DNA of 64,000 bases from JAAXHB01 sp965221635 (GCA_965221635.1 OZ244902.1:744001-808000), one strand, 5' to 3'; counted from the first letter of the stretch, positions 1 through 9,547 are shown. Numbers and translations are program-made. The notes: generated from the sequence alone by a model not told the origin.

Positions 1-2
1 TT

Positions 3-1619
3 GGTGTCACCGGTTTCGGCGCGGAGGCGTTCCGCATCGCCGTGGAGGGCATGCCCGATCACGAACGGTGGAGTTTCATCGGCTATCCGCTGGCCATGCT
101 GGTGGACGGTGGCGGCTCATTGGCGGGCTGGCATCAGGCGTGGTGGATCGCGCATGTGGTTGCCTTCGCGGCGTTCCTGGTGATCTTGCCCACCACGATG
201 CTGCGCCACATGTTCACGTCGCCGCTCAACATGTACCTGCGCCACCGAGACCGGCCCAAGGGCGCGATGCGGCCCATGGGCGACCTGATCGAGGGCGAAA
301 CCGAACTGGAGACGTTTGGCGCGTCGGTGATCGAGGACTTCACCTGGAAGCAGCTTCTGGACACAGACGCCTGCACGATGTGTGGCCGTTGCACGTCGGT
401 GTGCCCGGCTCACGCCACCGGCAAGCCGCTCGACCCACGCGAGATCGTGCTCAAGACGGGCGAGGTGATGGCCCTCACCGGCAACCCGCCAACCTCGCCA
501 CCGCTGAGCAGCCCGCCGGTTGCGGCCTCGAACGGAAACGGCAACGGCGCCGGGGCGGGCGACGTGAAGGTGCCTGCCAATTGGATGTTCGAGCGCATCA
601 CCACCGACGAGTTGTGGGCCTGCACGTCGTGTCGGGCGTGTGACGAGGTGTGCCCGGTGAACATCGAGATCCTCGACAAGATCCTCGACATGCGCCGCTA
701 CCTCACGCTGATGGAAAGCGACTTCCCCTCGGAGCTGGGGCAGGCGTTCCGGGGCATGGAGAACTCGTCCAATCCGTGGTCGATGAGCCAACGCGACCGG
801 GCCGCCTGGGCCGACGACCTCGATGACGTGCGCGTGATCGGCGAAGGCGACCCGTTCGACGCCGAGTACCTGTACTGGGTGGGTTGCGCCGGATCCTTCG
901 ACGACAAGAACAAGAAGGTCACCCGGGCGATGGCCAAGCTGATGACCCGCGCCGGAATCGATTTCGCCATACTCGGCCCGGCCGAGAACTGCACCGGCGA
1001 CTCGGCACGACGGTCGGGCAACGAGTACCTGTTCCAGATGCTCGCATCGGAGAACGTGTCCACCCTCAACTCCATGGGTGTGCGCAAGATCGTCACCCAG
1101 TGCCCGCACTGTTTCAACACGCTGGCCAACGAGTACCCCCAACTCGGGGGCCATTACGAGGTGGTCCACCACAGCCAGTTCCTGGACTGGCTCGTGTCCG
1201 AGGGACGACTCGACCTGACCGGCGCCGACCTCGACGAGCGGGTGGTGTATCACGACAGTTGCTACCTGGGGCGCCACAACGACGTGTACATGGCGCCGCG
1301 GCGGGTGCTTGGCCAACTCGGCGGCATCGACCTGGTGGAAGCGGGCCGAAGCGGCAACAAGGGAATGTGCTGTGGCGCGGGCGGGGCGCGGATGTGGATG
1401 GAGGAGAACATCGGCACCAAGGTGAACGACGAGCGCGCCCGCGAGCTGCTCGACACCGGCGCGGGTCGTATCGCCACGGCTTGCCCGTTTTGCTACATCA
1501 TGATCGACGACGGCGTGCGGGCCGCCGGTGTGGAGGAAACCGAGGTGGCCGTGGCCGACATCTCCATGCACGTGCTGGCCGCAGTGGAGTCCCGGGACGC
1601 CGCCGACGCCTCGTCTTGA
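3..1619 (+). CDS. heterodisulfide reductase-like Fe-S oxidoreductase (5' end cut off by window)
   Basis: The reading frame is open from base 3, so the gene begins upstream of the window. The visible part starts with a hydrophobic segment (around bases 90-220) that looks like the last membrane helices of an N-terminal integral domain. Two 4Fe-4S motifs follow, CTMCGRCTSVCP and CTSCRACDEVCP. Two cysteine-rich CCG-type domains come next: the first near YWVGCAGSF...NCTGDSARRSG, the second ending in GMCCGAGGARMW. This is the layout of GlpC/HdrD-like membrane reductases such as the large mycobacterial Fe-S reductases. The inferred role is electron transfer between a membrane quinone pool and an unidentified substrate. 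An Ala/Gly/Asn-rich linker separates the two ferredoxin motifs. The specific substrate cannot be told from the sequence. Confidence 0.85.
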   Translation, partial: GVTGFGAEAFRIAVEGMPDHERWSFIGYPLAMLVDGGGSLAGWHQAWWIAHVVAFAAFLVILPTTMLRHMFTSPLNMYLRHRDRPKGAMRPMGDLIEGETELETFGASVIEDFTWKQLLDTDACTMCGRCTSVCPAHATGKPLDPREIVLKTGEVMALTGNPPTSPPLSSPPVAASNGNGNGAGAGDVKVPANWMFERITTDELWACTSCRACDEVCPVNIEILDKILDMRRYLTLMESDFPSELGQAFRGMENSSNPWSMSQRDRAAWADDLDDVRVIGEGDPFDAEYLYWVGCAGSFDDKNKKVTRAMAKLMTRAGIDFAILGPAENCTGDSARRSGNEYLFQMLASENVSTLNSMGVRKIVTQCPHCFNTLANEYPQLGGHYEVVHHSQFLDWLVSEGRLDLTGADLDERVVYHDSCYLGRHNDVYMAPRRVLGQLGGIDLVEAGRSGNKGMCCGAGGARMWMEENIGTKVNDERARELLDTGAGRIATACPFCYIMIDDGVRAAGVEETEVAVADISMHVLAAVESRDAADASS

Positions 1620-1700
1620 ACCCGGGCCGGTGGTGTTCATGAGGTCGTGGCGGGCCGAACGTTTCTCGTCGGGCCCTCCGGCAACTCTCGGGGAGGTGTG

Positions 1701-2384
1701 ATGGCCGCCGCCGGCACACACCGCCACAGAACCAACGGTGGGGGTTCGGCCGCGCCCTTGGTGGTGATCGACAACTACGACTCGTTCGTGTACATCCTGG
1801 TTCAGTACCTGGGTGAACTCGGCGCCACGCCCCTGGTGTTCCGCCACGACGCGGTGACCGTGAGCGACATTCGCAGCCTCGGCGCCTCGGGAATACTCAT
1901 CAGCCCCGGCCCGGGCAGGCCCGAGGAGGCCGGGGTGAGCAATCACATTCTGGCCGAGCTCAGCGGAACGATTCCCATCTTCGGTGTGTGCCTGGGGATG
2001 CAGTGCATGGCCGAGACCTTCGGGGGACGGGTGGTTCGTGCGCCCCAGGTGATGCACGGCAAGACGTCAATGATCCGCCACCAGGGACAAGGAGTGTTCC
2101 AGGGACTGCCCAGCCCCTTTGAGGCCACCCGCTACCACTCCCTGATAGTGGAGCCGTCCAGCGTGCCGGACTGCCTCACCGTGACCGCCACCGCCAAAGG
2201 CCCCAACCCGGACGTGTCCGCTGGATCACCGGACGACGACGGCCACCCGGTGGGCGAGGGTGACGTGGTGATGGGACTCAAACACAACGAGTTCGACGTG
2301 GAGGGAGTGCAGTTCCATCCAGAGTCGGTGCTCACATCAGCCGGGCGTGACCTGCTCGCCAACTTCCTGGCACGCTGCCACTGA
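1701..2384 (+). CDS. trpG: anthranilate/aminodeoxychorismate synthase glutaminase subunit
   Basis: Class I glutamine amidotransferase of about 227 residues. The visible hallmarks are the N-terminal VVIDNYDSFVYILVQYLGE, the oxyanion strand SPGPGRPEEAG, the nucleophile elbow GVCLGMQC and the His-Glu pair in QFHPESVLTS. It releases ammonia from glutamine for a chorismate-using synthase partner (TrpE or PabB), which is not in this window. ATG 1701 is preferred over an upstream in-frame start at 1647 because GGGGAGG lies just before it. The gene is convergent with the PASTA kinase, the same arrangement as trpG/pknB in mycobacteria. The sequence does not decide between tryptophan and folate synthesis. 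Confidence 0.9.
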   Translation: MAAAGTHRHRTNGGGSAAPLVVIDNYDSFVYILVQYLGELGATPLVFRHDAVTVSDIRSLGASGILISPGPGRPEEAGVSNHILAELSGTIPIFGVCLGMQCMAETFGGRVVRAPQVMHGKTSMIRHQGQGVFQGLPSPFEATRYHSLIVEPSSVPDCLTVTATAKGPNPDVSAGSPDDDGHPVGEGDVVMGLKHNEFDVEGVQFHPESVLTSAGRDLLANFLARCH

Positions 2385-2488
2385 TCGAGCCTCACACCGC
2401 GGCGCGGCGGGGCGCTCGCTGATCGGATGACTTCCACCACGCCACCCGGCGGCTGAGCGGCGATCATCGGCCCGCCCGACCGCGAGAG

Positions 2489-2502
2489 CGCCACCGGTGG
2501 CG
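2489..2502. terminator. palindrome between convergent trpG and pknB
   Basis: CGCCACCGGTGGCG is a perfect 14-base palindrome in the 131-bp gap between two convergent stop codons. It could fold as a 5-bp GC-rich stem with a CCGG loop, but there is no T tract, so its role as a bidirectional terminator is only an inference. Confidence 0.35.
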
Positions 2503-2515
2503 GTCGCTGCGGGTT

Positions 2516-4702
2516 TCAGATCTGCTCGGTGGGTTCCGGGTCGGTGGTGGGGGGATCAGTCACGGTGGGCTCCGGTTCGGGCTCGGGTTCCGGCTCAGGT
2601 TCGGGCTCGGGCTCCGCTTCGCCCACGATCAGGTTCACGGCCGTGCCCGAATCGGACTCCACACCAGGGGGCGGGGTTTGGGTGAGGATGCGCCCGATGT
2701 CGGTGGAATTGGCAGGCAACGCCTCGAAGGTCACCGTGCCGATCACCAGGCCCTCGCGTTCAAGGGTGAGCCGGCCAGTGTCGAACAGCAAGCCCTGCAC
2801 GTCGGGCACCGCCACCCTGGGCAGCCCGCTGGAGATGATCACGATCACCTCGCTCAGCGGGTTCACCGGCACTCCGTGGGTGGGTTCGGTGCCGATCACC
2901 AGGCCCTCTTCCACCGTTTCGGACGGTTCGTAGCGTTCACCCACACGGAACCCCCGCCCGGCGAGAGTGCGGAACGCCTCGATGGCGGTGCCGTTGGTCA
3001 CATCAGGCACGAACACCTGCCCCGGCCCGGTCGACACCACAATCGTCACCGGTTCGCCCCGCTGCAGTTCGCTGCGACTCAAGGGCTCCTGGCGCACCAC
3101 AATGCCCGCCTCGGCCTGGTTGGTTTCGGTCACCTGGATCACCACGTACCCGGCGCTCTCGAGAATCTGGCGTGCGTCCACGCTGTTGCGGCCCGTCACC
3201 GGCGGAACCAGAGGTGTCTCGCTTTGGCTGATGGTGAGCGTCACCGTGGCGCCCTCTTCAACGCTCTGCCCGGCCACGGGCGCCTGAGAGAACACCGTGT
3301 CCTCGGCGGCTTCGGGGTTCACACGAAACTCGAAGGCCACCACCAGGCCCGCCTCTCGCAGCCTCGCCTCCGCGTCCACGCTGCGAAGGCCCAACAGTTC
3401 GGGCACCTCCACCAACTGTTCGACCTCGCCGTTTGTCGGCTCGCCGTTGCTGCCCAGGCCAAGCTCCGACCAGAAGCGAACAACCAGAACGACGAGCACC
3501 GCCACCAGCGCCGCCATGCCCACCAGCATCAGCGCCGTGCGTTTCCACTCGTCGAAACGGCGAGGGGCCTCCTCGTAGTAGTAGGTCTGCGGGTACTGCC
3601 CCGGCGGCACGCCACCCGGCGGCAGCCCGGCAGCCTGATGGGGAACCTGCGCGGGCATTGGGGGCTGCGCGGCGCCTTGCGCCGGGGGCGGTGTGATGGG
3701 GGCGGGTGTGCCCTGAACGGGATAGCCCTGCGGCGCCGCGCCGGGCGCCGTGTGCGGGCCGGACTGCAGAGGCGGCCCCACCGCAGGCGGCCCAGTCACA
3801 GGCGGCCCAGCCACAACCGTGCCGGTGGTGTGCTGCGACGCCCCGGCTGGGGGTGCGAGTCTGTGCGCGCCCGCCAGGTAACGGCGCAGGTCGGCTTGAA
3901 GGTCGGTGGCCTTCGGATAACGGTTGGCCGGGTTCTTGGCCAGCAGCTTCAAGATGATCGCCTCGAGCGAATCCGCCACCGTCACCCCCGAACGGCGCGG
4001 CGGCGCGGGACGTTCCTGCACGTGCTTCACCGCAACCGCGGTGGGTGTGTCCGCCGAGAACGGCGGGCTGCCCACGATCATCTCGTAAAGCACAACCCCA
4101 AGCGAATAAAGATCCGACCTTCCGTCCAGCGGCATCCCACGGGCCTGCTCGGGTGAGAAGTACGTGGCGGTGCCCATCACCGAGCCGATCTGGGTGAGGG
4201 TGTCGCCGTTGCGCCGGGCCAGCGCGGTGGCGATGCCAAAATCGGTCACCTTCACCACGCCGTCGTTGCTCACCATGATGTTGCCGAGCTTGATGTCACG
4301 GTGAACGATCCCGGCGTCGTGCGCGGCGGCCAGGGCCCCCGCGGTGTCGATGGCAATCTCGGCGGCCCGGTCGGGATGCAACGGCCCGCTCGAACGCAGA
4401 ACGTCGGCAATTGTTCGACCCTCCACGTACTCCATCACCAGGTAGTACGTGCCGTGTTCCTGGCCCCAGTCGTAAATCCCCACAATGTTGGGATGGTTGA
4501 GGTTTGCCGCCGCTTTGGCCTCGCGGCGGAAGCGCTCCACAAAGCTCGGATCCTCGGCGAATTCCGCTATCAGAACCTTCAGCGCAACCTGCCGGTCGAG
4601 GGCCACGTCACGGGCCAGATACACGTCGGCCATTCCGCCCCTGGCCAACTGGCGCAGGAGTTGGTAGCGACCGCTGAAAACGGTCGGCCCCTGGTCCGAC
4701 AT
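2516..4702 (-). CDS. pknB: PASTA-domain Ser/Thr protein kinase (PknB type)
   Basis: About 728 residues. The N-terminal kinase domain shows a Gly-rich loop (LARGGMADVYLA), the VALKVL lysine, HRDIKLGNIM, DFG and an APE-like SPEQARG segment. A Pro/Gly/Gln-rich linker and one membrane helix (ALMLVGMAALVAVLVVLVV) follow. Four extracellular PASTA repeats then each open with a V-P-x-(V/L) motif, and the protein ends in an acidic (EP)n tail. The family senses muropeptides or lipid II outside the cell and phosphorylates division and wall-synthesis proteins inside. ATG 4702 was chosen over the longer frame (4756) because the kinase fold starts nine residues later and a TAGGCT hexamer sits 8 nt upstream, as expected for a leaderless transcript. 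The repetitive (EP)n coding tract could vary in length. Confidence 0.93.
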   Translation of the reverse strand: MSDQGPTVFSGRYQLLRQLARGGMADVYLARDVALDRQVALKVLIAEFAEDPSFVERFRREAKAAANLNHPNIVGIYDWGQEHGTYYLVMEYVEGRTIADVLRSSGPLHPDRAAEIAIDTAGALAAAHDAGIVHRDIKLGNIMVSNDGVVKVTDFGIATALARRNGDTLTQIGSVMGTATYFSPEQARGMPLDGRSDLYSLGVVLYEMIVGSPPFSADTPTAVAVKHVQERPAPPRRSGVTVADSLEAIILKLLAKNPANRYPKATDLQADLRRYLAGAHRLAPPAGASQHTTGTVVAGPPVTGPPAVGPPLQSGPHTAPGAAPQGYPVQGTPAPITPPPAQGAAQPPMPAQVPHQAAGLPPGGVPPGQYPQTYYYEEAPRRFDEWKRTALMLVGMAALVAVLVVLVVRFWSELGLGSNGEPTNGEVEQLVEVPELLGLRSVDAEARLREAGLVVAFEFRVNPEAAEDTVFSQAPVAGQSVEEGATVTLTISQSETPLVPPVTGRNSVDARQILESAGYVVIQVTETNQAEAGIVVRQEPLSRSELQRGEPVTIVVSTGPGQVFVPDVTNGTAIEAFRTLAGRGFRVGERYEPSETVEEGLVIGTEPTHGVPVNPLSEVIVIISSGLPRVAVPDVQGLLFDTGRLTLEREGLVIGTVTFEALPANSTDIGRILTQTPPPGVESDSGTAVNLIVGEAEPEPEPEPEPEPEPEPTVTDPPTTDPEPTEQI

Positions 4703-4710
4703 AACCCCAG

Positions 4711-4716
4711 AGCCTA
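4711..4716 (-). promoter_or_regulatory. putative leaderless -10 box of pknB
   Basis: TAGGCT on the minus strand ends 8 nt before the ATG at 4702, and no Shine-Dalgarno sequence is visible. It fits the window-wide TANNNT-N6-8-start pattern. Confidence 0.45.
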
Positions 4717-4845
4717 CCGGTGGGCTCCCTTGGCCTAAGTTCACACCGCAGTTCAAGTGGCCTTGCCTTTCGGGGCGCGCGGGGCCTGGGCGCCGTTACC
4801 CTTCCGGTGAGCATTTCGGGGCCCCTGGGGCCTGTTGCTCACCAC

Positions 4846-4932
<87 letters not shown>

Positions 4933-5123
4933 AATGTTCTGACTTAGTTTCCTGGGCTTTGGTGCTATGGCCTTCGGGGGTTGTCTCTGGGACTTGCGTG
5001 TCGGCGTCCTTCCTTGCACTCTTGCTGGTCGCGGGGACCGGTGGGCGGGGCCTGCCCGTTGGCCCGTTTCCGGAACGGCTTCGCTTCGCTGCAGATTGTT
5101 CCGCAAATCGGGCCAACGGCCAC

Positions 5124-5195
5124 CCGCCCACCTACACGCACCCGCCCACCTACACGCACCCGCCCACCTACACGCACCCGCCCACCTACACGGAC
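5124..5195 (+). repeat. four tandem copies of an 18-bp repeat
   Basis: The unit CCGCCCACCTACACGCAC occurs four times head to tail; the last copy has a single change (CACGGAC). It lies in the 443-bp gap between tRNA-Leu and the GNAT-like gene. The gap reads without stops in several frames, but no convincing gene was seen there: codon usage is poor and no start has a ribosome-binding site. It resembles a small VNTR. No spacers are present, so it is not a CRISPR array. Confidence 0.85.
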
Positions 5196-5375
5196 GCACC
5201 AGACCTCATGGGCACCTGGGCTGGTGGGGCACCTACACGGGCTTCGCACAGGTGGAGTGGGCTTCTGTGCTTGTTGGCGGTGCTGTTGATTTTGGGAGGG
5301 CCTTCATTTTGGGGGGACCTGGTTGGGGTGGGCGTATTGTGGGCTTGGTCTTGTCTGCGGAAGGGGCTTGTCCTG

Positions 5376-6416
5376 GTGGTTAGTGGTTGGACTGTTGATG
5401 GGGGGTTGGGGGAGGATTCTGAGCGGGTTTTGGTGGACGGCACGGAGCTGCTGCGGGCCGAGCTGCCTGATCCGCGACTGGAGGACCCCAGCGCTTACTT
5501 GCGGTGGTGTTATCGGCAGAACCCGCTTGGGGCGGCTTGGGAGCGTTACCACTACGACGACGGCCCTGATGGGGCGCCGCTCTTGGTGGCGCACTATGTG
5601 AACATTCCCCGGCTCTATCGGGGGCCTCAGGGTGTGCTTTGTGACGGGGCCTGGTCTCAGAACGCCGTTACCCGGTCGGGGCACCAGCGGGCTCGGCACT
5701 TCACTCGGCTGGGGTTGGAGATCTACGACGAGGCCGGCGCCGCGGGGCGGGCGTTTGTGGTTGGGGTCACCAATCATCGTTCCACCGGACCGGTCGTGAA
5801 GTACATGGGCTGGCGCCTTGTTGGGCCGCTACCGGTGAGGGTGGTGCCGCCGGTGTGGGTGGGCGTCGGGCGTGGGCGGCGCGCCGGTGCCAGAGGCTTG
5901 TCGCACACGCCGGTTGACGAGCGGTGGCTTGCTTCTGAGGACTTCGAGCACTTTGCGGCGCTTGTTGATCGGCACCCGGTGGGTGGTTGGTGTACTCGTT
6001 GGACTGCGGACGTTTTGCGATGGCGCCTTGGGTGTCCGTTCACCAACTATCGCGTGCATCAAACGCCGGACTTGGCGGTTGTCAGCACCAAGACGCGCTA
6101 CGCGCGAATGCCGGCCACGGTGATCTTGAAACTGTTTCCGTTGGCGGCGGCCGAGGAAGACCACGCTGCTGTGGACAGTGGCTCGGGACGGCGCTTGGAT
6201 GCCACGGGGGTTGTCTCGGCGATCGCGCGGGCGGATCGCAGCTTGTTTGCGGTTTACGCGGGGTTCAACGGGTCTGTGAGGGTTCGGGGTGTTGCCCCTC
6301 CGCGGCGGTTGCAACCCAGCCCGCTGAACTTGATCATCCGTGGTCTCGACGGGTCGGTACACCAAGACGATGTGGTGCTCGACACGTTCGAGTTTCTCGA
6401 CATGGACGCCTTTTGA
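5376..6416 (+). CDS. GNAT-like acyltransferase of a glycan operon
   Basis: About 346 residues. The segment YLRWCYRQNPLGAAWERY, then a beta-strand-rich region and the stretch GHQRARHFTRLGLEIYDEAG, resemble the N-terminal and acetyl-CoA-binding parts of GNAT/FemAB-type acyltransferases found in polysaccharide clusters. No definitive catalytic signature is visible, so the family call is tentative. The start is uncertain: GTG 5376 has AAGGGG nine bases upstream, and a later TTG or GTG near 5427-5430 follows GGGGGAGG. The first 150 bases are very G/T-rich. The stop codon overlaps the start of the next gene (TTGA), so translation is probably coupled. From position it probably modifies a surface glycan or its lipid-linked precursor. 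Confidence 0.5.
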   Translation: MVSGWTVDGGLGEDSERVLVDGTELLRAELPDPRLEDPSAYLRWCYRQNPLGAAWERYHYDDGPDGAPLLVAHYVNIPRLYRGPQGVLCDGAWSQNAVTRSGHQRARHFTRLGLEIYDEAGAAGRAFVVGVTNHRSTGPVVKYMGWRLVGPLPVRVVPPVWVGVGRGRRAGARGLSHTPVDERWLASEDFEHFAALVDRHPVGGWCTRWTADVLRWRLGCPFTNYRVHQTPDLAVVSTKTRYARMPATVILKLFPLAAAEEDHAAVDSGSGRRLDATGVVSAIARADRSLFAVYAGFNGSVRVRGVAPPRRLQPSPLNLIIRGLDGSVHQDDVVLDTFEFLDMDAF

Positions 6417-7846
6417 CCCTCCGGGCACAAACAGCGCAGTGGTGGCAGCACCGCCGGGGCACGCCATGGCCGCCGGCCGTGTGGGTTGCGGCCGCGCTTG
6501 GGGTTGCGCTGGCGGTGCGCTGGTTTGTGACCCTGCGCTACTACCGGGATCTTCCGTTGGGGCTCAGCGACAACTTCTTCTATCACCGAACCGCCAACCT
6601 GATCGCCGACGGGCAGGGGTTCGTGAACCCGTTCGTGGTGGACGCCGGCATCGACGTTGCGTCCGCCGCGCATCCCCCGCTGTACTCGTTGTACCTGGCG
6701 GCGTGGTCGCTGCTGGGCGCCGACACGCCGCTTTGGCATCGGCTGGCTTCGGGGGTGGTGAGCGCCGCGGCGGTAGTGCCGGTGATGCTGCTGGTGCGAA
6801 GCCTTGCCTCTCAACGCGCCGCCATCCTGGCGGGGTTCGCGGTTGCGCTGTACCCGCCGTTGTGGATGAACGACGGGCTGATCCTGTCCGAATCGCTTTA
6901 CGTCACGGTGGCTGCGCTCACCTTGTGGGCGGCGCACCGGGCAGCGACCCATCCCAGCACCGCCAGGGTTGTGGTTCTGGGCGTGGTGCTCGCGGCGGGG
7001 GCGCTCACCCGAAGCGAAGCCGCCATGTTGTTGGTGCTGTTGTTGGTGCCGCTGCTGTTGACCCGCCGCAAGTTGGATCTGGCCCGTCGGGTGCGATTGC
7101 TGGTGGTGGCCGCCGGGGTGGCCGCGGCGCTGATGGCCCCGTGGGTGATCCGCAACCTGGTCACCTTCGATGTGCCCACGTTGCTGTCGGCAGGGGCCGG
7201 TTACGTGATCGAACTTGGCAACTGCGACCTCACCTACAGCGGCAAGTTCCTGGGTTACTGGCACGCGGGTTGTGACGACGGCGCCTGGCCCGACGGCGAC
7301 GAGTCGGTGATAGGCGCGCACAAGCTGGCCGAGGGTCGCACCTACGTGTTGGATCATCTCGACGAGGTGCCCAAGGTGGCGGCGGCGAGGATCGGGAGAC
7401 TGTTCGGCGTGTTTCGACCATTCGAGGGTGTGGACTTCGACGCGTTGTTCGAGCGTCGAGTGCGGTCTCATGCCCTGGTGGGGTTGTGGGCTCACTGGGC
7501 GGTCACCGTTGCCGCCGCGGCGGGAGCGGTGATCTTGTGGCGCCGCCGGGTCACCCTGATACCTGTGGCGGCCATGGTCGCCGCGGCCGCGCTGGCCGCC
7601 GCGCTTTCCTTTGGGATCACCCGCTATCGCGTGGGAGCGGACGTGGCTTTGTTGGTGTTGGCCGCGGTCGCCGCCGGGGCACTCACGGACCGCCTGCCGC
7701 CAATGTCATCTCGGTTCTTTCGACGTTCCATCGTCCACCCCGACGCGAGCGATGATCGCGCCAATGAGAATGCCGATGATCGCACCCGCCACCAGGAGGA
7801 ACGCTCCGTGATCTCGGCGTCACCAGACCGACCACGCCAAGGGTGA
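6413..7846 (+). CDS. GT39-like membrane glycosyltransferase, copy 1
   Basis: About 477 residues, with a run of hydrophobic helices throughout. Near the N terminus an ArnT/PMT-like (GT39/GT83) first loop shows GLSDNFFYHRTANLIADG and AHPPLYSLYLAAWSLLG; the inner motif LTRSEAAMLL also suits the family. Such enzymes take a sugar from a polyprenyl-phosphate donor on the outer face of the membrane. The only start near the conserved region is TTG 6413, which overlaps the upstream stop; GTG 6479 is the alternative. The C-terminal tail is charged and low in complexity. It is paralogous to the next gene, sharing the WMND-type loop, the ESLY motif and the FGITRYRVG/FGLTRYRVP helix. Confidence 0.75.
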   Translation: MTLRAQTAQWWQHRRGTPWPPAVWVAAALGVALAVRWFVTLRYYRDLPLGLSDNFFYHRTANLIADGQGFVNPFVVDAGIDVASAAHPPLYSLYLAAWSLLGADTPLWHRLASGVVSAAAVVPVMLLVRSLASQRAAILAGFAVALYPPLWMNDGLILSESLYVTVAALTLWAAHRAATHPSTARVVVLGVVLAAGALTRSEAAMLLVLLLVPLLLTRRKLDLARRVRLLVVAAGVAAALMAPWVIRNLVTFDVPTLLSAGAGYVIELGNCDLTYSGKFLGYWHAGCDDGAWPDGDESVIGAHKLAEGRTYVLDHLDEVPKVAAARIGRLFGVFRPFEGVDFDALFERRVRSHALVGLWAHWAVTVAAAAGAVILWRRRVTLIPVAAMVAAAALAAALSFGITRYRVGADVALLVLAAVAAGALTDRLPPMSSRFFRRSIVHPDASDDRANENADDRTRHQEERSVISASPDRPRQG

Positions 7847-7924
7847 CACGGTGATCAATCCGCGCCCACCCGAAGGCAAGCTCGATGGCGTCAACCCGCC
7901 CGACATGCCAAAGGCCACACGGTG

Positions 7925-9547
7925 ATGGCGTCACGCGCGGCCCCGATGTTGGCAGCTTGGCGGTCGCTTCGTGATCGCCTTTTGCAGCGCTGGTGGACGG
8001 TCACGCTCGGGATCGGCGGGGTGGCGCTGCTGCTGCGGCTCTATGTGGTGCTACTGGCTCGACCTGAGTGCGACACCCCCACAGAGGTGGCTTGTTTCCG
8101 AGCCAACGGCGACGTGCTTTACCAGTTCCTGCAGGGCCGGTTGATAGCCGAGGGTCATTTCTTCAAGAACGGCTTGGAGCACCTGGCCACGGGCAGGTTG
8201 GTGGACTCCGCTGGTGATCCGCCGCTGTTCTCGCTGCTGCTCGGCGCCTGGTCTGCGCTCGGGTTCGACACGGTCACTTGGCAGCGGGTGCTGGCGTCGC
8301 TGCTCGGAGCGGCCACGGTGGTGACGATCGCTGTGTTGGGTCGGCGCCTTGCCGGTGACATCGCCGGTTGGGTGGCCGGCGCGCTGGCCGCGGTGCATCC
8401 GTTGTTGTGGATCAACGACACGATGCTCATGTCGGAGTCGCTGTACCAGCCTGCGGTGGTGGCGGTGATCGCGGTTGCCTGCGCGTACGCGGCGGCCCCG
8501 TCGCGCAGGCTTGCGGTGGCCACCGGGGTGATGATCGGGATTGCCGCGCTGGTGCGGGCCGAGGCGGCGCTGCTTGGCGTGGTGCTTCTGGTGCCGCTGA
8601 TGATGTTGGGCCGCAGCCTCGCGGTGCGCGAACGGTGGCGGCATCTGCTGGTGGGCGGGTTGGCTTCGTTGGCGGTGGTGAGCCCTTGGTTGGTGTACAA
8701 CAACCTGCGTTTCGAGGCGCCGGTCACGCTCACCTCGGCGTCGGGCAGCGTGCTGATGGCAGGCTCGTGTGACACGGCGTGGAGCGGCCCGAGCATGGGC
8801 TACTGGGCGAACTGTTTCACCGAATTGGGTTTGTGGGATCCCTTCGAGGCCGCGTTTCCCGAGATCACCAACCCGGATCATTCCCTGCGTGCGGTGTACG
8901 ACGAGTCGCTGGTGGATGAGTTCAATCGCCGCGAAGCGCTCGGGTACATCGGCGACAACCTCGATCGTTACCCGCTGGTGATGATGGCACGCGCCGGACG
9001 GGTGCTCGAAGTGTTCCGTGTGAGCGACACGCTGATGTGGGCCTGGAAGATCGAGGGACGCTGGCGGGGCCCGTCCACGGTGGGGCTCGCCATGTACTAC
9101 GCCTTGCTCGTGCCCGCGGCGTTTGGTGCGTGGAGGTTGCGGCGTGCGGGTGTGAGGCTCACTCCGTTTCTGGCATGGTGGCCGCTAGTGATTGTGACCG
9201 CGGCGCTCACTTTCGGCCTCACCCGTTACCGCGTGCCGGTGGACGTGGCCATGATCCTGCTCGCGTCCGCAGGAGTGGCGCTACGACGGCCTGGCCACCT
9301 ACGCGAACGGTCGTCCACGCCCGCCCATCCGCCAAACGCCGAGGCGGTCGCCACCGACGCTTCCCGTGCCGAGAAAGTTCACGAACAGCAAGCGGATGCC
9401 GGCACCGCTCACGCGCGGGCTGTGTACATCAACACAGCTGACGCGGAAGCCATTGATGCAGAAGGCGCTGATGAAGAAGGCGCTGATGCAGGAGCTTCCG
9501 GCGCAACGGTGGCTTCGAGCCGCACGCAGGCCGGTCAAGAGTTGTGA
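7925..9547 (+). CDS. GT39-like membrane glycosyltransferase, copy 2
   Basis: About 540 residues and a paralogue of the preceding gene. It has the same helices and the same landmarks: DPPLFSLLLGAWSALG, LLWINDTMLMSESLY, LVRAEAALLG and LTFGLTRYRVPVDVAM. The C-terminal 75 residues are an Ala/Glu/Asp-rich soluble tail. ATG 7925 follows directly on GTG 7922. The 78-bp gap from copy 1 holds a 24-codon GTG frame (7851-7925) whose TGA overlaps this ATG. A 10-bp direct repeat (ACACGGTGAT, 7846 and 7917) marks both ends of the gap. The stop overlaps the start of the deacetylase. The role is inferred as sugar transfer in surface glycan assembly. Confidence 0.75.
   Translation: MASRAAPMLAAWRSLRDRLLQRWWTVTLGIGGVALLLRLYVVLLARPECDTPTEVACFRANGDVLYQFLQGRLIAEGHFFKNGLEHLATGRLVDSAGDPPLFSLLLGAWSALGFDTVTWQRVLASLLGAATVVTIAVLGRRLAGDIAGWVAGALAAVHPLLWINDTMLMSESLYQPAVVAVIAVACAYAAAPSRRLAVATGVMIGIAALVRAEAALLGVVLLVPLMMLGRSLAVRERWRHLLVGGLASLAVVSPWLVYNNLRFEAPVTLTSASGSVLMAGSCDTAWSGPSMGYWANCFTELGLWDPFEAAFPEITNPDHSLRAVYDESLVDEFNRREALGYIGDNLDRYPLVMMARAGRVLEVFRVSDTLMWAWKIEGRWRGPSTVGLAMYYALLVPAAFGAWRLRRAGVRLTPFLAWWPLVIVTAALTFGLTRYRVPVDVAMILLASAGVALRRPGHLRERSSTPAHPPNAEAVATDASRAEKVHEQQADAGTAHARAVYINTADAEAIDAEGADEEGADAGASGATVASSRTQAGQEL

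Noticed and set aside
117..2057. A 646-codon minus-strand frame across the Fe-S protein and trpG
   Set aside because: Antisense shadow of two well-supported genes in high-GC DNA; His/Arg/Gly-rich and without recognisable motifs.
4959..5375. Extension of the GNAT-like gene back to base 4959, through the 18-bp repeats
   Set aside because: The added residues are low in complexity, run into the tRNA-Leu trailer, and no ribosome-binding site supports the early start.
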